Made by a program: the position numbers and the translations under genes | Shown: positions 1 to 6,643 of the stretch, one piece after another | Layout: every line of letters starts with the position of its first letter | Position numbering within the stretch: position 1 is the stretch's first letter | Assembly: GCA_026389695.1 (NCBI GenBank) | Contig: JAPLHI010000078.1 | Span: 1-17,881 of the forward strand | Direction: 5' to 3' | Length of the DNA stretch: 17,881 nucleotides | Source: Chloroflexota bacterium | GTDB taxonomy: Bacteria > Chloroflexota > Dehalococcoidia > GIF9 > UBA5629 | Notes under the pieces: generated by a model | Told to the model about the DNA's origin: nothing | Databases searched by the model: none | The model's input: only the letters and a program-made list of their open reading frames with translations

Positions 1-27
1 GGAATAAAGAAACCCGGAATAAATTAC

Positions 28-327
28 CTATTCTTTCTTAAGTTTCTCTATTTCCTTTTGTATCTCCCGCCTTTCCCATTCACCACCCCGCTTGGGGAAG
101 ACAAAGACCGCCAGGAAATGGAAGATCAGCCCGATACCCCAGCCCGCCATTGGGTAGATAAACCAGGGGAAGCTGTAATTAGTTAATCCGTTTGTCATAG
201 CCCAGACACCAACCAGAAAAGCATTGACGGTAATATATACTACCAGGTGTATAAAGAACCCTTTCTTTTCCGCGACCCTGCGCTCCGCAATCTGGCGCAT
301 TTCCTCTTCTGACATCTTAACCGGCAT
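28..327 (-). CDS. Two-helix (2TM-domain) small membrane protein
   Basis: A 99-residue protein of the 2TM-domain type. It has a short charged N-terminus (MSEEEMRQIAERRVAEKKGF), two hydrophobic helices (FIHLVVYITVNAFLVGVWAM and a second around GWGIGLIFHFLAVFVF), and a charged C-terminal tail that could form a short coil (WERREIQKEIEKLKKE). I chose the start at 327 because AGGAGG lies 7 nt upstream of that ATG. An in-frame ATG at 360 would add 11 residues but has no Shine-Dalgarno sequence and would overlap the promoter -10. The arrangement (acidic/basic helix, two membrane spans, basic tail) matches the 2TM family, which is also found fused to sensor kinases. No specific biochemical role can be given. 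It is transcribed divergently from the ferredoxin-like pair. Confidence 0.75.
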   Translation of the reverse strand: MPVKMSEEEMRQIAERRVAEKKGFFIHLVVYITVNAFLVGVWAMTNGLTNYSFPWFIYPMAGWGIGLIFHFLAVFVFPKRGGEWERREIQKEIEKLKKE

Positions 328-359
328 CAATAAACCTCCTGCGTTTTTAGCCTCAGGCA

Positions 360-368
360 ATTATATCA
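360..368 (-). promoter_or_regulatory. Extended -10 promoter for the 2TM gene
   Basis: Read on the minus strand, this is TGATATAAT: a perfect TATAAT preceded by the TGn extension. No convincing -35 is seen, which is common for extended -10 promoters. The start point would be near 353, giving a leader of about 26 nt that contains the AGGAGG. Confidence 0.5.
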
Positions 369-448
369 CAGGTGTTTATTCAGTGATGATATTCAAATTT
401 ACATTGTTACTTTTAACATAGGGCAGTAGTGCTTTCCCCCATCTTCAC

Positions 449-477
449 TTGACACCTTCCCCCTTTCTTGTTAGACT
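449..477 (+). promoter_or_regulatory. Promoter of the tandem Fe-S paralogues
   Basis: TTGACA (449-454, perfect -35), a 17-nt spacer and TAGACT (472-477, 4/6 to TATAAT). Transcription would start near 484, inside the palindrome at 477-510, so a protein bound there would block initiation. Confidence 0.55.
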
Positions 478-510
478 GCATGCAAATTATTTGCATGCAA
501 TTTATTTGCA
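477..510 (+). promoter_or_regulatory. Strong palindromic operator over the +1 of the Fe-S pair
   Basis: Positions 477-499 form a perfect inverted repeat: arms TGCATGCAAAT and ATTTGCATGCA around a single central base. The same bases also read as a tandem 15-mer: TGCAAATTATTTGCA (481-495) is followed directly by TGCAATTTATTTGCA (496-510), differing at one base. The element begins at the last base of the -10 and covers the predicted start point, as expected for a repressor of the MarR/ArsR/TetR kind. The cognate regulator is unknown. The winged-helix-like N-termini of the downstream proteins make autoregulation possible, but that is inference. Confidence 0.65.
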
Positions 511-533
511 ATAGAACTAACGTGAGGTGAATC

Positions 534-1586
534 ATGGCTGATCCCGTTTATGAGAAACTGATACCTGCGCTTAATGCTCGCTCCACGGCCTATCCTGCGG
601 TCAAATGCGACGAGTTCTTCGACCTGGTGAGCTTCCTTTTCACACCGGAAGAGGCGGGCATTTTCGCGGCTATGCCGCTGGGGCTGGCCACGGTGGAGGA
701 GATAGCCGAAAACCTGCCGAAAGGCGATCCTAAAAAGCTGGCGGGCCAACTCGAAACCATGGCGGATAAGGGGCTAATTCACATCAGGGAAAGGGACGGC
801 AAGAAGGTATATGAAGCCCTGCCCTTCGTACCCGGGATTACCGAATTCCAGCTCATGCGGGGCATAGTGGACGACAGGCACAGGAAGATAGCCTCCCTGC
901 TGAGGGACTACTCAAGGGCCATGATCAAGGCTTTAATGTCAGCCACCCCGCCTTCACTGGAAGGCCACGCGCCGGGCAAAAAGGTAGTAGTGGACAAGGA
1001 AGTCGAACATAAAACAACCATAGTCCCGCTGGATGAACTTAAAGAGCTGATCATGAAAACGGATTACATCTCGGTAGGCACCTGCATATGCAGGCATCAG
1101 GGTGCCCTGCTGGGTAAGCCTTCTACCAAGCCGGTAAATAACTGCATGGTGCTGGGTGAGTCCGCGCAGTTCGCCACCGAGAGGGGTTTCACCACACGCA
1201 TGACTAAGGAAGAGGCGATCAAACGGCTGGAAGAGGCTGACGAGGCCGGGCTGATCCACACCTTCGCCAACAGCCCCGACCTGTTTACCAACCTGCTGTG
1301 CAACTGCTATAAGGACCTGTGTATGTTCATCCGCGGCGTTGCCAGGTCCCCTTTCCCCAACATGTCCGTCAATGCCCGCTGGGTGATCAAGATAAACGCG
1401 GACGACTGCACGGCCTGCGAGGCCTGCATACCACGCTGCCAGATGGATGCCCTCAAAATGGAAGATGGCAAGCTGGTACGCGATGAGATCCGCTGCATCG
1501 GCTGCGGCGTCTGCATGTGGGCCTGCCCCACCGATGCGCTGTCGCTGGAGCCCCGCCCGGCCAGCAAGATACCGCTTAAGGCATAA
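534..1586 (+). CDS. Winged-helix-like/cysteine-rich/2[4Fe-4S] ferredoxin protein, copy 1
   Basis: A 350-residue iron-sulfur protein. Residues ~35-105 look like a winged helix (FTPEEAGIFAAM, then ATVEEIAENL, then LAGQLETMADKGLIHIRERDGKKVYEA). Residues ~180-265 form a cysteine-rich module: C184-x-C186-R, C204, and C256-N-C258 with C263. Residues 290-335 are a bacterial-type ferredoxin with two clusters, C292/C295/C298/C302 and C321/C324/C327/C331-P. There is no signal peptide, so it is cytoplasmic. It starts at an ATG 4 nt after GAGGTG. It is colinear with the next gene, without gaps, over its whole length. In the third cysteine group this copy reads CNCYKDLC, where copy 2 reads CNCCGCHC, so it lacks two possible ligands. 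An electron-transfer or redox-sensing role is likely; the partner is unknown. Confidence 0.85.
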   Translation: MADPVYEKLIPALNARSTAYPAVKCDEFFDLVSFLFTPEEAGIFAAMPLGLATVEEIAENLPKGDPKKLAGQLETMADKGLIHIRERDGKKVYEALPFVPGITEFQLMRGIVDDRHRKIASLLRDYSRAMIKALMSATPPSLEGHAPGKKVVVDKEVEHKTTIVPLDELKELIMKTDYISVGTCICRHQGALLGKPSTKPVNNCMVLGESAQFATERGFTTRMTKEEAIKRLEEADEAGLIHTFANSPDLFTNLLCNCYKDLCMFIRGVARSPFPNMSVNARWVIKINADDCTACEACIPRCQMDALKMEDGKLVRDEIRCIGCGVCMWACPTDALSLEPRPASKIPLKA

Positions 1587-1624
1587 CGGCCGAATCTGAA
1601 ATTTAATTTAAAGAGAGAGGTGCT

Positions 1625-2680
1625 ATGACGAACGCAATTTACGATAAGCTGGCCGCCGCGCTGAATGCCCGGGGCACAGCTGTACCCGCAGTTAAATGCA
1701 AGGAGTACTACGACCTGGCAGAGTTCCTCTTCACGCCGGACGAGGCCGATATTGTCTGCGCCATGCCCATCGAATACGCAACGGTTGAGGAGATCGCGGC
1801 CAACCTGGACACAAAGGACATCAAGAAGCTGGCAGGACAGCTCGAGACCATGGGAGACAAGGGGCTGATCCACATAAAGGACAAGGGAGGTAAGAAGCTA
1901 TATGAAGGCCTGCCCTTCGTGCCGGGCCTTTTCGAATTTCAGCTTATGAAAGGGGTTGTGGATGAGCGCAGCAAAAAATGGGCCCACCTGCTGCTGGACT
2001 ACTCCAAAGCGGTCAAGCGTGAGATGATGTCGGCCACGCCACCAAAGCTGGAGAAATCCGCCCCAGGCAGAAAAGTGTTGGTGGAAAAAGACGTTGTATT
2101 CGTGACATCTCCGATTCCCTATAAGGAGATGAAACAGTTGATCATGGATACAGAGCATATTGCAGCCGGCATCTGCGTCTGCAGGCACCAGGGCAACCTG
2201 ATAGGCAAGCCCAGCACCGAGCCGATGGATAACTGTATGGTATTCGGCGAATCGGCCTTATTCTCGGTGGAGCGAGGCTTCACCAAGATGCTGACCAAAG
2301 AGGAAGCGCTGAAGAGGTTGGATGAATCCGAGGAAGCCGGTCTGGTGCACAACTACGTGGACAATCCCGGTCAGTTCACTAACCTGTTATGCAATTGCTG
2401 CGGCTGCCACTGCTGGGTCATCAAGGGCGCCAGGAACTCCCCTGCCCCCAGCAAGATGGCCAACGCAAGATACCTGGTGCACATCAACGAGGATGACTGC
2501 ACAACTTGCGAAGCCTGCATAGACCGGTGCTGGATGAAGGCGCTCAAGGTGGAAAACGGCAAACTGGTACGCGATGAGATCCGCTGCATCGGCTGCGGCA
2601 TCTGCATGTGGGTCTGCCCCACTGATGCCCTTTACCTGGAACCAAGGGAAGCGGGGAAAATCCCTTTGAAAAAATGTTAG
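1625..2680 (+). CDS. Winged-helix-like/cysteine-rich/2[4Fe-4S] ferredoxin protein, copy 2
   Basis: A 351-residue paralogue of the preceding gene, 38 nt downstream in the same operon, with GAGAGAGG placed 5 nt before the ATG. It keeps the same architecture: winged-helix-like region ~35-105, cysteine-rich module (C184-x-C186-R, C204, C256-N-C258-C259-G-C261-H-C263), and ferredoxin clusters C292/C295/C298/C302 and C321/C324/C327/C331-P. The CNCCGCHC group is rich enough to hold an additional metal or Fe-S centre. From memory, related anaerobe proteins often carry CNCCGCCC here, so copy 2 is nearer the family norm than copy 1. The first ferredoxin motif in both copies lacks the usual proline after the fourth cysteine (Q in copy 1, W in copy 2). 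The protein ends in an extra C351. Function not known; an electron carrier or redox-responsive regulator is the best reading. Confidence 0.85.
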   Translation: MTNAIYDKLAAALNARGTAVPAVKCKEYYDLAEFLFTPDEADIVCAMPIEYATVEEIAANLDTKDIKKLAGQLETMGDKGLIHIKDKGGKKLYEGLPFVPGLFEFQLMKGVVDERSKKWAHLLLDYSKAVKREMMSATPPKLEKSAPGRKVLVEKDVVFVTSPIPYKEMKQLIMDTEHIAAGICVCRHQGNLIGKPSTEPMDNCMVFGESALFSVERGFTKMLTKEEALKRLDESEEAGLVHNYVDNPGQFTNLLCNCCGCHCWVIKGARNSPAPSKMANARYLVHINEDDCTTCEACIDRCWMKALKVENGKLVRDEIRCIGCGICMWVCPTDALYLEPREAGKIPLKKC

Positions 2681-2688
2681 CATGAAAA

Positions 2689-2718
2689 GTAGGGACGGGT
2701 CTGAAGACCCGTCCCTAC
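2689..2718. terminator. Perfect 14-bp hairpin between convergent genes
   Basis: Arms GTAGGGACGGGTCT (2689-2702) and AGACCCGTCCCTAC (2705-2718) pair perfectly around two bases. On the plus strand no T-run follows. On the minus strand the hairpin is followed by TTTT. It could therefore terminate the minus-strand operon that ends at 2743 and attenuate the plus-strand Fe-S operon that ends at 2680. The perfect arms and weak T-run also fit a dispersed extragenic palindrome (REP-like element). Confidence 0.6.
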
Positions 2719-2742
2719 GTAAGCTGTCAAGGGGGGTTATTC

Positions 2743-3366
2743 CTACTCTTTCTCTTTCTTAGCCGCGCGGTCCCTGGCCCAGCGGTGGATCTCGTCCAGC
2801 GCGGGCGGCGCCACGCTGAAAACATCGATATCTTTGGGGAACTGGACGAGGTGTCCCTCGCGTATAAATAGCAGAGCGACATCCCCTGCTTTGAGCGTCT
2901 CATCTATAGTCTTGCCGATATATTCGTATCTTTTGTGCGAAGCTTCATTGTAGAACTGGTAAACCTGCTTCGCCACCTTTTCGCTGAGGAAACCCGTCAT
3001 AATACAGCGTTCCCAGTCCATGACCTCCCCCAGCAGGTCGTTATCTTCAATGCATTTGAGCCTGTCCTCCCCTTTGCTGCGGTCAGCCACTATGCTGTGG
3101 CTTTTAGGGTTCAATATCTCCAGCATTTTGAGCCCTTCCTGCCCACCGGCGGCGACCGTCTCGTGGTAGATAATAGTCACGCTTCCCAGGCTGTTTTCCA
3201 GTTTGGTGATCATCTCCACTGCCTGCTGCCAGTACTTATCAAAAAGCTCAAGATAATCAGCGGGTGAGTCTTTACCGGCGTAGATGAGCGGCACCTGCAA
3301 TATCTTCCTGCCCGCGGTAAAACTGCTGACTTCCGGTTTCTCTATCTTTCCCAATTCCTCTGACAT
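2743..3366 (-). CDS. Conserved hypothetical protein, last gene of lemA/TPM operon
   Basis: A 207-residue protein with no signal peptide or membrane span. I do not recognise a named domain. Visible features are a lysine/glutamate-rich N-terminus, an alpha/beta-looking core (SLGSVTIIYHETVAAGGQEG, then LNPKSHSIVADRSKGEDRL), a helical segment with VMDWERCIMTGFLSEKVAKQ, and a C-terminal stretch with the compact motif ALLFIREGHLVQFP followed by SVAPPALDEIHRW. The last two stretches look conserved rather than random. It starts with ATG about 9 nt downstream of GGGAGAGG. It lies 29 nt after the TPM stop on the same strand, so it is probably co-transcribed with lemA and the TPM gene. A soluble role linked to that envelope unit is only an inference. 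Confidence 0.7.
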   Translation of the reverse strand: MSEELGKIEKPEVSSFTAGRKILQVPLIYAGKDSPADYLELFDKYWQQAVEMITKLENSLGSVTIIYHETVAAGGQEGLKMLEILNPKSHSIVADRSKGEDRLKCIEDNDLLGEVMDWERCIMTGFLSEKVAKQVYQFYNEASHKRYEYIGKTIDETLKAGDVALLFIREGHLVQFPKDIDVFSVAPPALDEIHRWARDRAAKKEKE

Positions 3367-3395
3367 GTCTGCTATCCTCTCCCTTTTTATTACGG

Positions 3396-4457
3396 TTACC
3401 AGCTAATTTTAAAATCAAACAACGTGAAAAACAACTGCAGTTCGGGTTGGCAGGGTCCTTTAAAAAACATTGAAGGTAAACAAAGACGCTGGCTAAAACC
3501 GAAAACTGAAGGACTGTATCGAGAATAAATAATGTTCGAACGGATATAAAAAGAGTTCAATTTCAGCATGGGATAGAACTCTTTACCTGACGCGCCGCCA
3601 CCGAAACCGCCTCCTCCTCCTCCACCTCCAAAGCCACCGAAACCACCCCAGGTCTGGTGCCATTTTGTGGATTTTCCGGCAGCTGCCTGTTTTTGATAAT
3701 TCTTGGAAAGTAAATAATCCGTGCCGAGGCCAAGGCCGGTAAATATCAGCGGCATCACGATAAGCGCCGCTATACCACCGATAGTTAGGCCTATAATGCC
3801 ACCCGCTATAGCTCCCCAGATACCACCCAGCCAGATATTTTTGCTGCGTGCCATAAAACCCGACATGTAGATAGTGATGATCGACATGATAAAGAAGGCA
3901 GTGGCGAAATCCCCGAACACATTTTTCACCGGATTCTCTTCCAGCGGCGCCGGAGGTGTTCCGTTTCTAATGTATTTTTCAATGCTGTTAACCCCGGCAA
4001 CAATGCCGCCTTCATAATCGTTTTGCTTGAACCTCGGTATTACGTCTTCATCTCGTATCCTGCCGGCGCGTCCGTCGGTTATCACAGGTTCGAGCCCGTA
4101 ACCTACCTCGATCCTCATCTTGCGGTCGTCCAGGGCCACCAGGAAGAGCACCCCGTTGTTCTTGTCCTTCTTACCGATTTTCCACTTTTCAAACAACTTA
4201 ACGGCGTAGTCTTCTATATAGTCTCCCTCGAGGCTTTTCACGGTTACGACGGCAACCTCGGCAGTGGTATCCTTTTCGAGCTGCGTGAGCTGCGCTTCGA
4301 GTTGTGTTTTGCTCTGCATGGACAGCAGATTAGCGTAGTCGTTAACAAATCCCTGGTAATCAGGGAAGTTCTGCGCCTTTACTGCCGTTGTGCCCAATGG
4401 CAGTAAAAATACAGCACATAAAAGCGCTAGAACCAGGAGAACCAGGGTACGGTTCAC
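3396..4457 (-). CDS. TPM-domain membrane protein with signal peptide and Gly-rich tail
   Basis: A 353-residue exported protein. Residues 1-28 are a signal peptide (hydrophobic core LVLLVLALLCAVFLLP, cleavage likely after VKA28). Residues ~34-165 are a TPM domain (TPM_phosphatase family; VNDYANLLS, AEVAVVTV, NNGVLFLVALDDRKMRIEVGYGLE, YEGGIVAGV). Two or more membrane segments follow at ~183-202 and ~208-250, then a glycine run at 271-291. The start is a GTG that overlaps the lemA stop by one base (TAGTG), implying translational coupling. LemA and TPM proteins are commonly paired and associated with the envelope; the exact role is unclear. Odd: family members usually end in or just after the Gly-rich tail, but here about 62 unrelated residues follow (292-353, encoded by 3399-3584). 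This suggests stop loss or a small rearrangement. Confidence 0.85.
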   Translation of the reverse strand: MNRTLVLLVLALLCAVFLLPLGTTAVKAQNFPDYQGFVNDYANLLSMQSKTQLEAQLTQLEKDTTAEVAVVTVKSLEGDYIEDYAVKLFEKWKIGKKDKNNGVLFLVALDDRKMRIEVGYGLEPVITDGRAGRIRDEDVIPRFKQNDYEGGIVAGVNSIEKYIRNGTPPAPLEENPVKNVFGDFATAFFIMSIITIYMSGFMARSKNIWLGGIWGAIAGGIIGLTIGGIAALIVMPLIFTGLGLGTDYLLSKNYQKQAAAGKSTKWHQTWGGFGGFGGGGGGGGFGGGASGKEFYPMLKLNSFYIRSNIIYSRYSPSVFGFSQRLCLPSMFFKGPCQPELQLFFTLFDFKISW

Positions 4458-4966
4458 TAAAACTTAACCTCGGGCGCCTTTTCAGTGCCGGGTGCGGATT
4501 CGAAGTATTGTCTCTCGGCAAAGCCGAACATACCCGCCAGCATGTTGGTGGGGAATGTTTTGATCATAGTGTTATAGTCTCTGACCTTTTCATTGTAGCG
4601 GCCGCGTTCCACACTGATGCGGTTCTCCGTCCCCGCCAGCTCATCCATAAGGTTGATCACCGTCTGGCTTGATTTGAGGTCGGGATAATTCTCCATCACA
4701 GCGATTAAACGACCCAGCGACGTTTCCACCTCTCCAGCTGCCACTGCCTTATCATTTACCGTTTGCGCGGCGCCATACCTGGTCCTGGCATCGGCAATCG
4801 CCTGAAATACCTTCTGCTCCTGAGTCATCATTCCCTTCACGGAATTAACCAGGTTGGGAATCAGGTCAAACCTCCTCTGGTACTGCGTTTCCACCTGTGA
4901 CCATTGAGCATCAATAGCCTGCGTTTTGGTGACCAGCGAATTGTATATGCCGGCCAGGGCCATCAC
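4457..4966 (-). CDS. lemA: LemA family protein, N-terminal anchor apparently frameshifted
   Basis: A LemA-type protein. The open frame begins at GTG 4966 and shows the family core IYNSLVTKTQAIDAQWSQVE, YQRRFDLIPNLVNSVKGM, and the end of the helical bundle FPTNMLAGMFGFAERQYFES. LemA proteins normally start with a short N-terminus and one membrane anchor. Here the in-frame codons upstream (4967-4999) do encode a hydrophobic run, VGAVVVVAIIIVMALAG, but there is no ATG, GTG or TTG in that frame before the TAA at 5015-5017. AGGAGG sits at 5008-5013. The codons after it (ATG at 5005-5007, CTG at 4999-5001) are in another frame that stops at once. A single-base indel near 4993-4998 would join a start at proper spacing to the anchor. 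The GTG start has no ribosome-binding site and would lose most of the anchor. The gene is coupled to the TPM gene. Confidence 0.85.
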   Translation of the reverse strand: MMALAGIYNSLVTKTQAIDAQWSQVETQYQRRFDLIPNLVNSVKGMMTQEQKVFQAIADARTRYGAAQTVNDKAVAAGEVETSLGRLIAVMENYPDLKSSQTVINLMDELAGTENRISVERGRYNEKVRDYNTMIKTFPTNMLAGMFGFAERQYFESAPGTEKAPEVKF

Positions 4967-5043
4967 TATTATTATGGCTACAACAACAACTGCTCCGACA
5001 GTTTCATCCTCCTGTTAAGGAATTAGTTTCCGATCGATATGCA

Positions 5044-5072
5044 ATTCTACATCAGAGCATATGGCAGAACAA
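5044..5072 (-). promoter_or_regulatory. Candidate promoter of the lemA-TPM operon
   Basis: On the minus strand: TTGTTC (5067-5072), 17-nt spacer, TAGAAT (5044-5049, 5/6). This places the start near 5037, about 25 nt before the AGGAGG at 5008-5013. The -35 is weak (3/6). Confidence 0.4.
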
Positions 5073-5105
5073 ATAGTCCGGCTGAATTGAACCACTCGGG
5101 ACAGC

Positions 5106-5135
5106 TTTACAATCAGCTACGCCTGAGCATATAAT
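5106..5135 (+). promoter_or_regulatory. Promoter of the DUF3795-PiT unit
   Basis: TTTACA (5106-5111, 5/6), an 18-nt spacer and a perfect TATAAT (5130-5135). Transcription would start near 5142, shortly before the AGGGGAGGAG ribosome-binding site of the gene at 5166. Confidence 0.55.
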
Positions 5136-5165
5136 CGCTATGATTTTCACCAGGGGAGGAGCACA

Positions 5166-5615
5166 ATGTCGGTCAATAAAGAGCTTGCGGCGCCCTGCGG
5201 ACTCTATTGCGGAGCCTGCGGCATATACGTCGCCACCAGGGACAACAACGAGAAGTTTAAAGAACGCCTTGCCCCTGTCTATAACTCTACAGTGGAAGAA
5301 CTTGTCTGCGACGGCTGTCTCTCAGAGCGTGTTTTCAGCTTTTGTAAAACCTGCCCCATAAAATTCTGCTGCGCGAATAAAGGAATTGAAGGCTGCTTTC
5401 AGTGCGCGGACTTCCCCTGCAAGTTCATTGATAACTTCCCTATTCCGGTAGGGAAAAAGGTCATCTTGCGCGCTGTGCCCAGATGGCGTGAAATCGGGAC
5501 GGAGAAGTGGATGGAGGAGGAGGATAAGCGCTATATATGCCCGCATTGCGGTTACCCGACTTTCCGCGGAGCCAAACGGTGCCGCGAATGCAAAAACCCT
5601 GTTGACCTGGATTAA
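5166..5615 (+). CDS. DUF3795 cysteine-rich protein with C-terminal zinc ribbon
   Basis: A 149-residue soluble protein. The N-terminal two-thirds fits DUF3795: APCGLYCGACGIY near the start (C11, C15, C18), CDGC (C48, C51), FCKTCPIKFCC (C60, C63, C68, C69), then GCFQCADFPC (C77, C80, C85). These cysteines probably bind metal or an Fe-S cluster; the family's function is unknown. A second module at 125-142 (CPHC...CREC) is a zinc ribbon. The ATG follows AGGGGAGGAG by 4 nt. The stop lies 12 nt before the GTG of the PiT permease, so the two genes are co-transcribed. Whether the protein has anything to do with phosphate is not shown by the sequence. Confidence 0.85.
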   Translation: MSVNKELAAPCGLYCGACGIYVATRDNNEKFKERLAPVYNSTVEELVCDGCLSERVFSFCKTCPIKFCCANKGIEGCFQCADFPCKFIDNFPIPVGKKVILRAVPRWREIGTEKWMEEEDKRYICPHCGYPTFRGAKRCRECKNPVDLD

Positions 5616-5627
5616 AAGGACCAAGTA

Positions 5628-5852
5628 GTGGATTTAAGTTTACTGTTCATAGTTTTTATCATCGCCATAGCCCTGGTTTTTGACTACACCAACGGCATGC
5701 ACGATGCCGCCAATTCCATTTCCACTATTGTCTCAACCAGGGTTCTGCCGCCCAAACTTGCTGTCATCTGGGCCGCGTTTTTCAATTTCATTGCATTTCT
5801 TATCTTCGGTACTGCCGTTGCTGTGACCATCGGCAGGGGAATGATAGTTTGA
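5628..5852 (+). CDS. PiT-family inorganic phosphate permease, N-terminal fragment
   Basis: This 74-residue frame holds the start of a PiT permease: first helix LSLLFIVFIIAIALVFDY, the family signature NGMHDAANS (residues 22-30), and FFNFIAFLIFGTAVAV. It begins at GTG, 7 nt after AAGGA, and stops at TGA 5850-5852 right after IGRGMIV. The rest of the permease continues in the next frame from 5849. Intact PiT proteins have about 20 further residues (another membrane helix) between the IGxG-(M/I)I region and the (L/I)TWY-x-G-(L/I)PSSSSHALIGG motif. Those residues are missing here, so an internal deletion of about 60 bases that is not a multiple of three best explains the break. The fragment alone would not transport phosphate. 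Confidence 0.8.
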   Translation: MDLSLLFIVFIIAIALVFDYTNGMHDAANSISTIVSTRVLPPKLAVIWAAFFNFIAFLIFGTAVAVTIGRGMIV

Positions 5853-6577
5853 TCACCTGGTATCTGGGACTGCCCAGCAGTTCTTCCCACGCCCTGATCG
5901 GAGGGTACGCCGGAGCGGCCATAGTCAAAAGCGGCTTCGGTGTAATCATCCCGGGAGGGTGGTACAAAACACTTATTTTCATTGTTCTGGCGCCTGCTAT
6001 CGGTATGTTTTTAGGCTGGGTATTCAAGATCATTACGTCGTGGATACTGCATAAAGAAAGGCCAGGTGTGGTTAATAAGTGGTCGCGGATTTTACAGCTC
6101 TTTTCCGCAGCTTTTTACAGTCTGGGCCACGGCGGCAACGATGCCCAAAAAACTATGGGCATTATAACCAGCCTGCTTTTTACCGGGGGTATAATCCACG
6201 AATTTGTTGTTCCTCTGTGGGTGGTGCTGTTAGCACACAGTGCCATTGCCCTGGGAACACTAAGCGGCGGCTGGCGTATTGTCAAGACCATGGGGCAGAG
6301 AATCACCCGGTTAAGGCCGATAGACGGATTCTGTGCGGAAACGGCCAGCGCCATATCCATTTTCCTTGCCACCCACCTGGGTGTCCCGGTTAGCACCACC
6401 CACGTCATAACCGGGGCTATTTCGGGAGTGGGTACCGCCAACCGGTGGACTGCCGTGCACTGGGGTATAACTCTGCGTATTGTGTGGGCCTGGGTCCTTA
6501 CCATACCGGGAGCAGCCATTATCGCAGCTCTGTCCTATTTCCTGATCAAATTGATATCGGGCGGGAATTTACTTTAA
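5849..6577 (+). CDS. PiT-family inorganic phosphate permease, C-terminal fragment
   Basis: A 242-residue continuation of the PiT permease in a different frame, openable from a TTG at 5849 that overlaps the upstream TGA. It contains ITWYLGLPSSSSHALIGG at its start, the second internal-repeat signature GHGGNDAQKTMG (residues 93-104) and GVPVSTTHVITG (178-189), with many hydrophobic helices between. Length and motifs match the remainder of a normal PiT transporter. Together with the 74-residue upstream piece the total is about 316 residues, roughly 20 fewer than usual. Reinitiation at the TTG is conceivable, but with a helix missing the product is probably non-functional. Alternatively the break is an assembly error. 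PiT family permeases import phosphate (or metal-phosphate) with a cation, and DUF47 proteins are their usual partner; one lies at 9301-9933. Confidence 0.8.
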   Translation: MITWYLGLPSSSSHALIGGYAGAAIVKSGFGVIIPGGWYKTLIFIVLAPAIGMFLGWVFKIITSWILHKERPGVVNKWSRILQLFSAAFYSLGHGGNDAQKTMGIITSLLFTGGIIHEFVVPLWVVLLAHSAIALGTLSGGWRIVKTMGQRITRLRPIDGFCAETASAISIFLATHLGVPVSTTHVITGAISGVGTANRWTAVHWGITLRIVWAWVLTIPGAAIIAALSYFLIKLISGGNLL

Positions 6578-6643
6578 ACTGCCTGTACAAACGAAAGTTG
6601 GCTTTTTACTATTCCATGGATTCCTGATAATTCACTGTATCCC

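Noticed and set aside
1307..1873. Long minus-strand open frame (188 codons) across the two Fe-S genes.
   Set aside because: It lies antisense to strongly conserved ferredoxin motifs and spans the intergenic gap. It is a shadow of the real frames.
3600..3640. GGN/GGA repeats as a tandem DNA repeat.
   Set aside because: These simply encode the glycine tail of the TPM protein and are expected for that family.
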